Part shown: piece after piece, positions 50,580 to 63,200 of the stretch
How positions within the stretch are numbered: position 1 is the first letter of the stretch
Layout: the number at the start of each line of letters is the position of its first letter
NCBI RefSeq assembly: GCF_051014445.1
Contig: NC_135134.1
Span: 6,415,672-6,479,671 of the forward strand
Length of the DNA: 64,000 nucleotides
Direction of reading: 5' to 3'
Source: Colletes latitarsis
Lineage: Eukaryota; Arthropoda; Insecta; Hymenoptera; Colletidae
The notes under the pieces: generated by a model
What the model was told of the DNA's origin: nothing
Database searches by the model: none
The model's input: only the letters and a program-made list of their open reading frames with translations
Made by a program: the position numbers and the translations under genes

Positions 50580-53078
50580 CAGAAAAAGCCCAGGATCTGG
50601 CCAACAAGTATGCGAAAAATGCGAAAGTAGGAGGCAGATGATTGCAAATACCAGAACTGACCCAAACATAACCAGCGTTATCCTCCAAAATATTCATCGC
50701 AACCAGGTTTCATTTACTGCTTTGGTGTGGAGCCACATTACGACGGGATCCAAACCACAAAAAACCCATGTTCTGGCCAACAAGTATGCGAAAAATGCGA
50801 AAGTACGAGCCAGATGAGGGCAAATCCCAGACCTAACCGAGACATAAACGGCGTTATCCTCTAAAATATTAATCGCAACCGGGTTTAATTGACTGTTTCG
50901 GTGTGGTACCGCAGTACTACGTGATCCGAACCAGAAAAAGCCCAGGATCTTGCCAACATGTAGGCGAAAAATGCGAAAGTACGTGCCAGATGATTGCAAA
51001 TCCCAGACCTAACCGAGACATAACCGGCGTTATCCTCCAAAATATTAATCGCAACCAGCTTCTATTGACTGTTTCAGTGTGGCGCCACATTACTACGTGA
51101 TACAGACCAGAAAAAGCCCAGGATCTGGCCAACAAGTATGCGAGAAATGCGAAAGTACGAGACAGATGAGGGCAAATCCCAGACCTAACCGAGACATAAC
51201 TGGCGTTATTCTCTAAAATACTAATCGGAACCAGCTTTTATTGACTGTTTCAGTGTGGTACCACAATATTACGTGATCCAAACCAGAAAAAGCCCAGGAT
51301 CTGGCAAACAAGTATGCGAAAAATACGAAAGCACGAGCAAGATGTGGGCAAATCCCAGACCTAACCGAGATAATACCGGCGTTATCCTCTAAAATACTAA
51401 TCGCAACCAGCTTCTATTGACTGTTTCAGTGTGGTGCCACATTACTACGTGATACAGACCAGAAAAAGCCCAGGATCTGGCCAACGAGTATGCGAGAAAT
51501 GCGACATTACGGGCCAGATGAGGGCAAATCCCAGACCTAACCGAGACATAACCGGCGTTATCCTCTAAAATACTAATCGCAAATATCTTCTATTGACTGT
51601 TTCAGTGTGGTGCCACATTACTACGTGATGCAGACCAGAAAAAGCCCAGGCTCTGGCCAACGAGTATGCGAGAAATGCGAAAGTACGAGCCAGATGAGGG
51701 CAAATCCCAGACCTAATTCAGCCATAAACGGCGTTATCCTCTAAAATATTAATCGCAACCAGCTTCTATTGACTGTTTCAGTGTGGTACCACATTACTAC
51801 GTGATACATACCAGAAAAAGGCCAGGATCTGGCCAACAAGTATGCGAAAAATGCGAAGGCACGAGCCAGATGAGGGCAAATCCCAGACCTAACCGAGATA
51901 TAACCGGCGTTATTCTCTAAAATATTAATCGCAACCAGGTTTAATTGACTTTTTCGGTGTGGTACCGCATTACTACGTGATCCAAACCAGAAAAAGCCCA
52001 GGATCTGGCCAACAAGTATGCGAGAAACGCGAAAGTATGAACCAGAGGATAGCATATACCAGAACTAACCGAGACATAACCAGCGTTCTCCTCTAAAATA
52101 ATAATCGGAACCAGGTTTATTTGACTGTTTCAGTGTGCTACCACATTACTACGTGATCCAAACCAGAAAAAGCCCAGGATCTGGCCAACAAGTATGCGCA
52201 AAATGCGAAATTACGTGCCAGATGGGGGCAAATCCCAGACCTAACCGAGACATAACTGGCGTTATCCTCTAAAATACTAATCGGAACCAGCTTTTATTGA
52301 CTGTTTCAGTGTGGTACCACAATATTACGTGATCCAAACCAGAAAAAGCCCAGGATCTGGCCAACAAGTATGCGAAAAATACGAAAGCACGAGCAAGATG
52401 TGGGCAAATCCCAGACCTAACCGAGATAATACCGGCGTTATCCTCTAAAATACTAATCGCAACCAGCTTCTATTGACTGTTTCAGTGTGGTGCCACATTA
52501 CTACGTGATACAGACCAGAAAAAGCCCAGGATCTGGCCAACGAGTATGCGAGAATGGGACATTACGGGCCAGATGAGGGCAAATCCCAGACCTAACCGAG
52601 ACATAACCGGCGTTATCCTCTAAAATACTAATCGCAAATATCTTCTATTGACTGTTTCAGTGTGGTGCCACATTACTACGTGATGCAGACCAGAAAAAGC
52701 CCAGGCTCTGGCCAACGAGTATGCGAGAAATGCGAAAGTACGAGCCAGATGAGGGCAAATCCCAGACCTAATTCAGCCATAAACGGCGTTATCCTCTAAA
52801 ATATTAATCGCAACCAGCTTCTATTGACTGTTTCAGTGTGGTGCCACATTACTACGTGATACAGACCAGAAAAAGCCCAGGATCTGGCCAACGAGTATGC
52901 GAAAAATGCGAAAGTACGAGCCAGATCAGGGCAAATCCCAGACCTAACCGAGACATAACCGGCGTTATCCTCCAAAATATTAATCGCAACCTGGTTTAAT
53001 TGACTGTTTCGGTGTGGTACCGCATTACTACGTGATCCAAACCAGAAAAAGGCCCGGATCTGGCCAACAAGTATGCGA
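50580..53078. repeat. Long-range duplicated block G, copy 2
   Basis: Second copy of 15,213-17,712. Small differences include GAGAATGGGACATTAC near 52,550 against GAGAAATGCGACATTAC. After 53,078 this copy contains an additional monomer, and similarity to the first region resumes near 53,337 at an offset of 35,542 bp (one monomer more). Confidence 0.85.
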
Positions 53079-56000
53079 AAAATGCGAAGGTACGAGCCAG
53101 ATGATTGCAAATCCCAGCCGTAACCGAGACATAACCGGCGTTCTCCTCTAAAATAATAATCGGAACCAGGTTTATTTGACTGTTTCAGTGTGGTACCACA
53201 TTACTACGTGGTCCAAGCATGAAAAAGGCCAGGATCTGGCCAATAAGTATGCGAGAAACGCGAAAGTATGAGCCAGATGATTGCAAATACCAGAACTAAC
53301 CCAGACATAACCAGCGTTATCCTCTAAAATACTAATCGGAACCAGCTTTTATTGACGGCTTCAGTGTGGTACCACATTACTACGTGATACAGACCAGAAA
53401 AAGGCCAGGATCTGGCCAACAAGTATGCGAAAAATGCGAAGGTACGAGCCAGATGATTGCAAATCCCAGCCGTAACCGAGACATAACCGGCGTTCTCCTC
53501 TAAAATAATAATCGGAACCAGGTTTATTTGACTGTTTCAGTGTGGTACCACATTACTACGTGGTCCAAGCATGAAAAAGGCCAGGATCTGGCCAACAAGT
53601 ATGCGAAAAATGCGAAAGTAGGAGGCAGATGATTGCAAATACCTGAACTGACCCAAACATAACCAGCGATATCCTCCAAAATATTCATCGCAACCAGGTT
53701 TCATTTACTGCTTCGGTGTGGAGCCACATTACGACGGGATCCAAACCACAAAAAACCCATCATCTGGCTAACAAGTATGCGAAAAATGTGAAAGTACGAG
53801 CCAGATGAGGGCAAATCCCAGACCTAACCGAGACATAAACGGCGTTATCGTCTTAAATATTAATCGCAACCGGGTTTAATTGACTGTTTCGGTGTGGAAT
53901 CGCAGTACTACGTGATCCGAACCAGAAAAAGCACAGGATCTTGCCAACAAGTAGGCGAAAAATGCGAAGGTACGAGCCAGATGAGGGCATATCCCATACC
54001 TAACCGAGACATAACCGGCGTTATCCTCCTAAATATTAATCGCAACCAGGTTTAATTGACTGTTACGGTGTGGTGCCGCATTACTACGTGATACAAACCA
54101 GAAAAAGACCAGCATCTGGCCAACAAGTATGCGAAAAATGCGAAAGTAGGAGGCAGATGACTGCAAATACGAGAACTGACCCAAACATAACCAGCGTTAT
54201 CCTCTAAAATATTAATCGCAACCAGGTTTAATTGACTGTTTCGGTCTGGTACCACATTACTACGTGGTCCAAGCCAGAAAAAGGCCAGGATCTGGCCAAC
54301 AAGTATGCGAAAAATGCGAAAGTACGAGCCAGATAAGGGCAAATTCCAGACCTAACCGAGACATAACCAGCGTGATCCTCTAAAATATTAATCGCAACCA
54401 GGTTTAATCGACTGCTTCGGTATGGTACCGCATCACCACGTGATCCAAACCAGAAAAAGCCCAGGATCTGGCCAACAAGTATGCGAAAAATGCGAAAGTA
54501 GGAGGCAGATGACTGCAAATACCAGAACTGACCCAAACATAACCAGCGTTATCCTCTAAAATATTAATCGCAACCAGGTTTAATTGACTGTTTCAGTGTG
54601 GTACCACATTACTACGTGATCCAATCCAGAAAAAGCCCAGGATCTGGCCAACAAGTATGCGCAAAATGCGAAATTACGAGCCAGATGGGGGAAAATCCCA
54701 GACCTAACCGAGACATAACCGGCGTTATCCTCTTAAATATTAATCGCCACCAGGTTTAATTGTCTGTTTCGGTGTGGAACCTCATTACTACGGGATCCAA
54801 ACCAGAAAAAACCCAGGATCTGGCCAATAAGTAAGCGAAAAACGCGAAAGTATGAGCCAGATGATTGCAAATAGCAGAACTAACCCAGACGTAACCTGCG
54901 TTATCCTCTAAAATACTATTCGGAACCAGCTTCTATTGTCTGTTTCAGTGTGGTACCACATCACTACGTGATACAAACCAGAAAAAGGCCAGGATCTGGC
55001 CAACAAGTATGCGAGAAACGCGAAAGTATGAGCCAGATGATTGCAAATACCGGAACTAACCCAGCCATAACCACCGTTATCCTCTAAAATACTAATCGGA
55101 ACCAGCTTTTATTGACGGTTTCAGTGTGGTACCACATTACTACGTGGTCCAAGCATGAAAAAGGCCAGGATCTGGCCAACAAGTATGCGAAAAATGCGAA
55201 AGTACGAGCCAGATAAGGGCAAATTCCAGACCTAACCGAGACATAACCAGCGTTGTTCTCTAAAATACTAATCGAAACCAGGTTTAATTGACTTTTTCTG
55301 TGTGGTACCGCATTACTACGTGATCCAAACCAGAAAAAGCCCAGGATCTGGCCAACAAGTATGCGAGAAATGCGGAAGTACGAGCCAGATAAGGGCAAAT
55401 CCCAGTCCTAACCCAGGCATAACCGGCGTTATCCTCTAAAATATTAATCGCAACCAGGTTTAATTGACTGTTTCGGTCTGGTACCACATTACTACATGGT
55501 CCAAGCCAGGAGAAGGCCAGGATCTGGCCAACAAGTATGCGAAAAATGCGAAAGTTCGAGCCAGATGAGGGCAAGTCCCAGAACTAACCGAGACATAACC
55601 GGCGTTATCCTCTAAAATATTAACCGCAACAAGGTTTAGTTGACTGTTTCGGTGTGGTACCGCATTACTACGTGATCCAAACCAGAAAAAGCCAGGATCT
55701 GGCCAACAAGTATGCGAAAAACGCGAAAGTATGAGCCAGATGATTGTAAATACCAGAACTAACCCAGACGTAACCTGTGCTATCCCCTAAAATACTATTC
55801 GGAACCAGGTTTATTTGACTGTTTCAGTGTGGTACCACATCGCTACGTGATACAAACCAGAAAAAGGCCAGGATCTTGCCAACCAGTATGCGAAAAATGC
55901 GAAGGTACGAGCCAGATGAGGGCAAATCCCAGACCTAGCCGAGATATAACCGGCGTTGTTCTCTAAAATACTAATCGAAACCAGGTTTAATTGACTGTTT

Positions 56001-57389
56001 CGGTGTGGAACGTCATTATTACGGGATCCAAACCAGAAAAAACCCTGTATCTGGCCCAGAAGTATGCGAAGAACGCGAAAGTATGAGCCAGATGATTGCA
56101 AATCCCAGACCTAACCGAGACATAACCGGCGTTATCCTCTAAAATATTAATCGCAACCAGGTTTAATTGACTCTTTCGGTGTGGTACCGCATTACTACGT
56201 GATCCAAACCAGAAAAAGCCCAGGATCTGGCCAACAAGTATGCGAGAAATGCGAAAGTACGAGCCAGATAAGGGCAAATCGCAGACCTAACCCAGGCATA
56301 ACCGGCGTCATCCTCTAAAATATTAATCGCAACCAGGTTTATTTGACTGTTTCAGTGTGGTACCACATTACTAAGTGATCCAAACCAGAAAAAGCCCAGG
56401 ATCTGGCCAACAAGTATGCGCAAAATGCGAAATTACGAGCCAGATGAGGGAAAATCCCAGACCTAACCGAGACATAACCGGCGTTATCCTCTATAATATT
56501 AATCGCCACAAGGTTTAATTGTCTGTTTCGGTGTGGAACCTCATTACTACGGGATCCAAACCTGAAAAAACCCAGGATCTGGCCCAACAAGTATGCGAAA
56601 AACGCGAAAGTATGAGCCAGATGATTGCAAATACCAGAACTAACCCAGACGTAACCTGCGTTATCGTCTAAAATACTATTCGGAACCAGCTTCTATTGAC
56701 TGTTTCAGTGTGGTACCACATCACTACGTGATACAAACCAGAAAAAGGCCAGGATCTGGCCAACAAGTATGCGAGAAACGCGAAAGTATGAGCCAGATGA
56801 TTGCAAATACCAGAACTAACCCAGCCATAATCACCGTTATCCTCTAAAATACTAATCGGGACCAGCTTTTATTGACGGTTTCAGTGTGGTCCCACATTAC
56901 TACGTGATACATACCAGAAAAAGGCCAGGATCTGGCCAACAAGTATGCGAAAAATGCGAAGGTACGAGCCAGATGAGGGCAAATCCCAGACCTAGCCGAT
57001 ATATAACCGGCGTTGTTCTCTAAAATACTAATCGAAACCAGGTTTAATTGACTGTTTCGGTGTGGAACGTCATTATTACGTGATCCAAACCAGAAAAAAC
57101 CCTGTATCTGGCCAAGAAGTATGCGAAGAACGCGAAAGTCTGAGCCAGATGATTGCAAATCCCAGACCTAACCGAGACATAACCAGCGTTATCCTCTAAA
57201 ATATTAATCGCAACCAGGTTTAATTGACTTTTTCTGTGTGGTACCGCATTACTACGTGATGCAAACCAGAAAAAGCCCAGCATCTGGCCAACAAGTATGC
57301 GAGAAATGCGAAGGTACGAGCCAGATGAGGGCAAATCCCAGACCTAACCGAGATATAACCGGCGTTGTTCTCTAAAATATTAATCGAAA
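53079..57389. repeat. Mosaic satellite related to 17.8-22 kb
   Basis: The segment 54,640-55,430 matches 19,098-19,888 (offset 35,542-35,543), including GGGGAAAATCCC and the CCACCGTTATCC monomer. The segment 55,811-56,290 matches 21,499-21,978 (offset 34,312). Two nearly identical copies of an AATAATAATCGG monomer lie at about 53,150 and 53,505. From 56,340 on, monomers grade into the types used by the 8-monomer repeat to the right. Confidence 0.75.
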
Positions 57390-58797
57390 CCAGGTTTAAT
57401 TGACTGTTTCGGTGTGGAACGTCAGTATTACGGGATCCAAACCAGAAAAAACCCTGTATCTGGCCAAGAAGTATGCGAAGAACGCGAAAGTATGAGCCAG
57501 ATGATTGCAAATCCCAGACCTAACCGAGACATAACCGGCGTTATCCTCTAAAATATTAATCGCAACCAGGTATAATTGACTTTTTCGGTGTGGTACCGCA
57601 TTACTACGTGATCCAAACCAGAAAAAGCCCAGGATCTGGCCAACAAGTATGCGAGAAATGCGAAAGTACGAGCCAGATAAGGGCAATTCCCAGACCTAAC
57701 CCAGGCATAACCGGCGTTATCCGCTAAAATATTAATCGCAACCAGGTTTAATTGACTGTCTCGGTCTGGTACCACATTACTACGTGGTCCAAGCCAGGAA
57801 AAGGCCAGGATCTGGCCAACAAGTATGCGAGAAACGCGAAAGTATGAGCCAGATGATTGCAAATACCAGAACTAACCCAGCCATAATCACCGTTATCCTC
57901 TAAAATACTAATCGGGACCAGCTTTTATTGACGGTTTCAGTGTGGTCCCACATTACTACGTGATACATACCAGAAAAAGGCCAGGATCTGGCCAACAAGC
58001 ATGCGAGAAACGCGAAAGTATGAGCCAGAGGATTGCATATACCAGAACTAACCGAGACATAACCAGCGTTCTCCTCTAAAATAATAATCGGAACCAGGTT
58101 TATTTGACTGTTTCAGTGTGGCACCACTTTACTACGTGATCCAAACCAGAAAAAGCCCAGGATCTGGACAATAAGTATGCGCAAAATGCGAAATTACGAG
58201 CCAGATGAGGGCAAATCCCAGACCTAACCGAGATATAACCGGCGTTGTTCTCTAAAATATTAATCGAAACCAGGTTTAATTGACTGTTTCGGTGTGGAAC
58301 GTCATTATTACGGGATCCAAACCAGAAAAATCCCAGGATCTGGCCAACAAGTATACGAAAAACGCGAAAGTATGAGCCAGATGATTGCAAATACCAGAAC
58401 TAACCCAGACGTAACGTGCGTTATCCTCTAAAATACTATTCGGAACCAGGTTTAATTGACTTTTTCGGTATGGTACCGCATTACTACGTGATCCAAACCA
58501 GAAAAAGCCCAGGATCTGGCCAACATGTATGCGAAAAATGCGAAGGTACGAGCCAGATGAGGGCAAATACCAGACCTGACCCAGGCATAACCGGCGTTAT
58601 CCTCTAAATTATTAATTGCAACCAGGTTTAATTGACTGTTTCGGTGTGGTACCGCATTACTACGTGATCCAAACCAGAAAAAGCCCTGGACCTGGCCAAC
58701 AGGTATGCGAGAAATGCGAAGGTACGAGCCAGATGATGGCAAATCCCAGACCTAACCGAGATATAACCGGCGTTGTTCTCTAAAATATTAATCGAAA
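57390..58797. repeat. 8-monomer higher-order repeat, unit 1 (1,408 bp)
   Basis: The monomer order is marked by CAGTATTACGGG (57,423), a GACTTTTTCGGTGTGG monomer, GGTCTGG, a fourth type, AATAATAATCGG with GGCACCAC, CATTATTACGGG, GTAACGTGCG with TCGGTATGG, and CCCTGGACCTGG. The next CAGTATTACGGG lies at 58,831, exactly 1,408 bp on. Confidence 0.88.
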
Positions 58798-61260
58798 CCA
58801 GGTTTAATTGACTGTTTCGGTGTGGAACGTCAGTATTACGGGATCCAAACCAGAAAAAACCCTGTATCTGGCCAAGAAGTATGCGAAGAACGCGAAAGTA
58901 TGAGCCAGATGATTGGAAATCCCAGACCTAACCGAGACATAACCGGCGTTATCCTCTAAAATATTAATCGCAACCAGGTTTAATTGACTTTTTCGGTGTG
59001 GTACCGCATTACTACGTGATCCAAACCAGAAAAAGCCCAGGATCTGGCCAACAAGTATGCGAGAAATGCGAAAGTACGAGCCAGATAAGGGCAATTCCCA
59101 GACCTAACCCAGGCATAACCGGCGTTATCCGCTAAAATATTAATCGCAACCAGGTTTAATTGACTGTTTCGGTCTGGTACCACATTACTACGTGGTCCAA
59201 GCCAGGAAAAGGCCAGGATCTGGCCAACAAGTATGCGAAAAATACGAAAGTGCGAGCCAGATGAGGGCAAGTCCCAGACCTAACCGAGACATAACCGGCG
59301 TTATCCTCTAAAATATTAATCGCAACCAGGTTTATTTGATTGTTTCGGTGTGGTACCGCATTACTACGTGATCCAAACCAGAAAAAGGCCCGGATCTGGC
59401 CAACAAGTATGCGAGAAATGCGAAAGTACGAGCCAGATAAGGGCAATTCCCAGACCTAACCCAGGCATAACCGGCGTTATCCGCTAAAATATTAATCGCA
59501 ACCAGGTTTAATTGACTGTTTCGGTCTGGTACCACATTACTACGTGGTCCAAGCCAGGAAAAGGCCAGGATCTGGCCAACAAGTATGCGAAAAATGCGAA
59601 AGTGCGAGCCAGATGAGGGCAAGTCCCAGACCTTACCGAGACATAACCGGCGTTATCCTCTAAAATATTAATCGCAACCAGGTTTAATTGACTGTTTCGG
59701 TGTGGTACCGCATTACTGCGTGATCCAAACCAGAAAAAGGCCCGGATCTGGCCAACAAGCATGCGAGAAACGCGAAAGTATGAGCCAGAGGATTGCATAT
59801 ACCAGAACTAACCGAGACATAACCAGCGTTCTCCTCTAAAATAATAATCGGAACCAGGTTTATTTGACTGTTTCAGTGTGGCACCACATTACTACGTGAT
59901 CCAAACCAGAAAAAGCCCAGGATCTGACAATAAGTATGCGCAAAATGCGAAATTACGAGCCAGATGAGGGCAAATCCCAGACCTAACCGTGATATAACCG
60001 GCGTTGTTCTCTAAAATATTAATCGAAACCAGGTTTAATTGACTGTTTCGGTGTGGAACGTCATTATTACGGGATCCAAACCAGAAAAATCCCAGGATCT
60101 GGCCAACAAGTATACGAAAAACGCGAAAGTATGAGCCAGATGATTGCAAATACCAGAACTAACCCAGACGTAACGTGCGTTATCCTCTAAAATACTATTC
60201 GGAACCAGGGTTAATTGACTTTTTCGGTATGGTACCGCATTACTACGTGATCCAAACCAGAAAAAGCCCAGGATCTGGCCAACATGTATGCGAAAAATGC
60301 GAAGGTACGAGCCAGATGAGGGCAAATACCAGACCTGACCCAGGCATAACCGGCGTTATCCTCTAAATTATTAATTGCAACCAGGTTTAATTGACTGTTT
60401 CGGTGTGGTACCGCATTACTGCGTGATCCAAACCAGTAAAAGGCCCGGATCTGGCCAACAAGCATGCGAGAAACGCGAAAGTATGAGCCAGAGGATTGCA
60501 TATACCAGAACTAACCGAGACATAACCAGCGTTCTCCTCGAAAATAATAATCGGAACCAGGTTTATTTGACTGTTTCAGTGTGGCACCACATTAGTACGT
60601 GATCCAAACCAGAAAAAGCCCAGGATCTGGACAATAAGTATGCGCAAAATGCGAAATTACGAGCCAGATGAGGGCAAATCCCAGACCTAACCGAGATATA
60701 ACCGGCGTTGTTCTCTAAAATATTAATCGAAACCAGGTTTAATTGACTGTTTCGGTGTGGAACGTCATTATTACGGGATCCAAACCAGAAAAATCCCAGG
60801 ATCTGGCCAACAAGTATACGAAAAACGCGAAAGTATGAGCCAGATGATTGCAAATACCAGAACTAACCCAGACGTAACGTGCGTTATCCTCTAAAATACT
60901 ATTCGGAACCAGGTTTAATTGACTTTTTCGGTATGGTACCGCATTACTACGTGATCCAAACCAGAAAAAGCCCAGGATCTGGCCAACATGTATGCGAAAA
61001 ATGCGAAGGTACGAGCCAGATGAGGGCAAATACCAGACCTGACCCAGGCATAACCGGCGTTATCCTCTAAATTATTAATTGCAACCAGGTTTAATTGGCT
61101 GTTACGGTGTGGTACCGCATTACTACGTGATCCAAACCAGAAAAAGCCCTGGACCTGGCCAACAGGTATGCGAGAAATGCGAAGGTACGAGCCAGATGAT
61201 GGCAAATCCCAGACCTAACCGAGATATAACCGGCGTTGTTCTCTAAAATATTAATCGAAA
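58798..61260. repeat. 8-monomer repeat, unit 2, enlarged to 14 monomers (2,463 bp)
   Basis: Runs from the CAGTATTACGGG monomer at 58,831 to the next at 61,294. The six extra monomers are a repeated dimer (GGTCTGG monomers near 59,170 and 59,522, 352 bp apart) and a repeated tetramer (AATAATAATCGG at 59,8xx and 60,5xx, 703-704 bp apart). A one-base deletion in GATCTGACAATAAG near 59,925 distinguishes the first tetramer. Confidence 0.88.
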
Positions 61261-62668
61261 CCAGGTTTAATTGACTGTTTCGGTGTGGAACGTCAGTATT
61301 ACGGGATCCAAACCAGAAAAAACCCTGTATCTGGCCAAGAAGTATGCGAAGAACGCGAAAGTATGAGCCAGATGATTGCAAATCCCAGACCTAACCGAGA
61401 CATAACCGGCGTTATCCTCTAAAATATTAATCGCAACCAGGTTTAATTGACTTTTTCGGTGTGGTACCGCATTACTACGTGATCCAAACCAGAAAAAGCC
61501 CAGGATCTGGCCAACAAGTATGCGAGAAATGCGAAAGTACGAGCCAGATAAGGGCAATTCCCAGACCTAACCCAGGCATAACCGGCGTTATCCGCTAAAA
61601 TATTAATCGCAACCAGGTTTAATTGACTGTTTCGGTCTGGTACCACATTACAACGTGGTCCAAGCCAGGAAAAGGCCAGGATCTGGCCAACAAGTATGCG
61701 AGAAATGCGAAAGTACGAGCCAGATGAGGGCAAGTCCCAGACCTAACCGAGACATAACCGGCGTTATCCTCTAAAATATTAATCGCAACCAGGTTTAATT
61801 GACTGTTTCGGTGTGGTACCGCATTACTACGTGATCCAAACCAGAAAAAGGCCCGGATCTGGCCAACAAGTATGCGAGAAACGCGAAAGTATGAGCCAGA
61901 GGATTGCATATACCAGTACTAACCGAGACATAACCAGCGTTCTCCTCTAAAATAATAATCGGAACCAGGTTTATTTGACTGTTTCAGTGTGGCACCACAT
62001 TACTACGTGATCCAAACCAGAAAAAGCCCAGGATCTGGACAATAAGTATGCGCAAAATGCGAAATTACGAGCCAGATGATGGCAAATCCCAGACCTAACC
62101 GAGATATAACCGGCGTTGTTCTCTAAAATATTAATCGAAACCAGGTTTAATTGACTGTTTCGGTGTGGAACGTCATTATTACGGGATCCAAACCAGAAAA
62201 ATCCCAGGATCAGGCCAACAAGTATACGAAAAACGCGAAAGTATGAGCCAGATGATTGCAAATACCAGAACTAACCCAGACGTAACCTGCGTTATCCTCT
62301 AAAATACTATTCGGAACCAGGTTTAATTGACTTTTTCGGTATGGTACCGCATTACTACGTGTTCCAAACCAGAAAAAGCCCAGGATCTGGCCAACAAGTA
62401 TGCGAAAAATGCGCAGGTACGAGCCAGATGAGGGCAACTACCAGACCTAACCCAGGCATAACCGGCGTTATCCTCTAAAATATTAATCGCAACCAGGTTT
62501 AATTGACTGTTACGGTGTGGTACCGCATTACTACGTGATCCAAACCAGAAAAAGCCCTGGATCTGGCCGACAGGTATGCGAGAAATGCGAAGGTACGAGC
62601 CAGATGACGGCAAATCCCAGACCTAACCGAGATATAACCGGCGTTGTCCTCTAAAATATTAATCGAAA
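61261..62668. repeat. 8-monomer higher-order repeat, unit 3 (1,408 bp)
   Basis: Same order of eight variant monomers, from CAGTATTACGGG at 61,294 to 62,702. It differs from unit 1 at scattered bases, for example GTAACCTGCG at 62,282 where units 1 and 2 have GTAACGTGCG. Confidence 0.88.
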
Positions 62669-63200
62669 CCAGGTTTAATTGACTGTTTCGGTGTGGAACG
62701 TCAGTATTACGGGATCCAAACCAGAAAAAACCCTGTATCTGGCCAAGAAGTATGCGGAGAACGCGAAAGTATGAGCCAGATGATTGCAAATCCCAGACCT
62801 AACCGAGACATAACCGGCGTTATCCTCTAAAATATTAATCGCAACCAGGTTTAATTGACTTTTTCGGTGTGGTACCGCATTACTACGTGATCCAAACCAG
62901 AAAAAGCCCAGGATCTGGCCAACAAGTATGCGAGAAATGCGAAAGTACGAGCCAGATAAGGGCAATTACCAGACCTAACCCAGGCATAACCGGCGTTATC
63001 CGCTAAAATATTAATCGCAACCAGGTTTAATTGACTGTTTCGGTCTGGTACCACATTACTACGTGGTCCAAGCCAGGAAAAGGCCAGGATCTGGCCAACA
63101 AGTATGCGAAAAATGCGAAAGTGCGAGCCAGATGAGGGCAAGTCCCAGACCTAACCGAGACATAACCGGCGTTATCCTCTAAAATATAAATCGCAACCAG
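62669..63200. repeat. 8-monomer higher-order repeat, partial unit 4
   Basis: Only the first three monomers of the unit are present (CAGTATTACGGG at 62,702, GACTTTTTCGG near 62,860, GGTCTGG near 63,045). The next monomer is of the CATTACGACGGGATAC ... GATATGGCC class known from 7.8-8.3 and 33.3 kb, so the regular domain ends here. Confidence 0.85.

Noticed and set aside
57390..63200. A single fixed higher-order unit for the whole window
   Set aside because: Local periods of 3, 6, 7, 8, 15 and 27 monomers coexist. Only 57.4-63.2 kb is regular, so one global unit does not fit.
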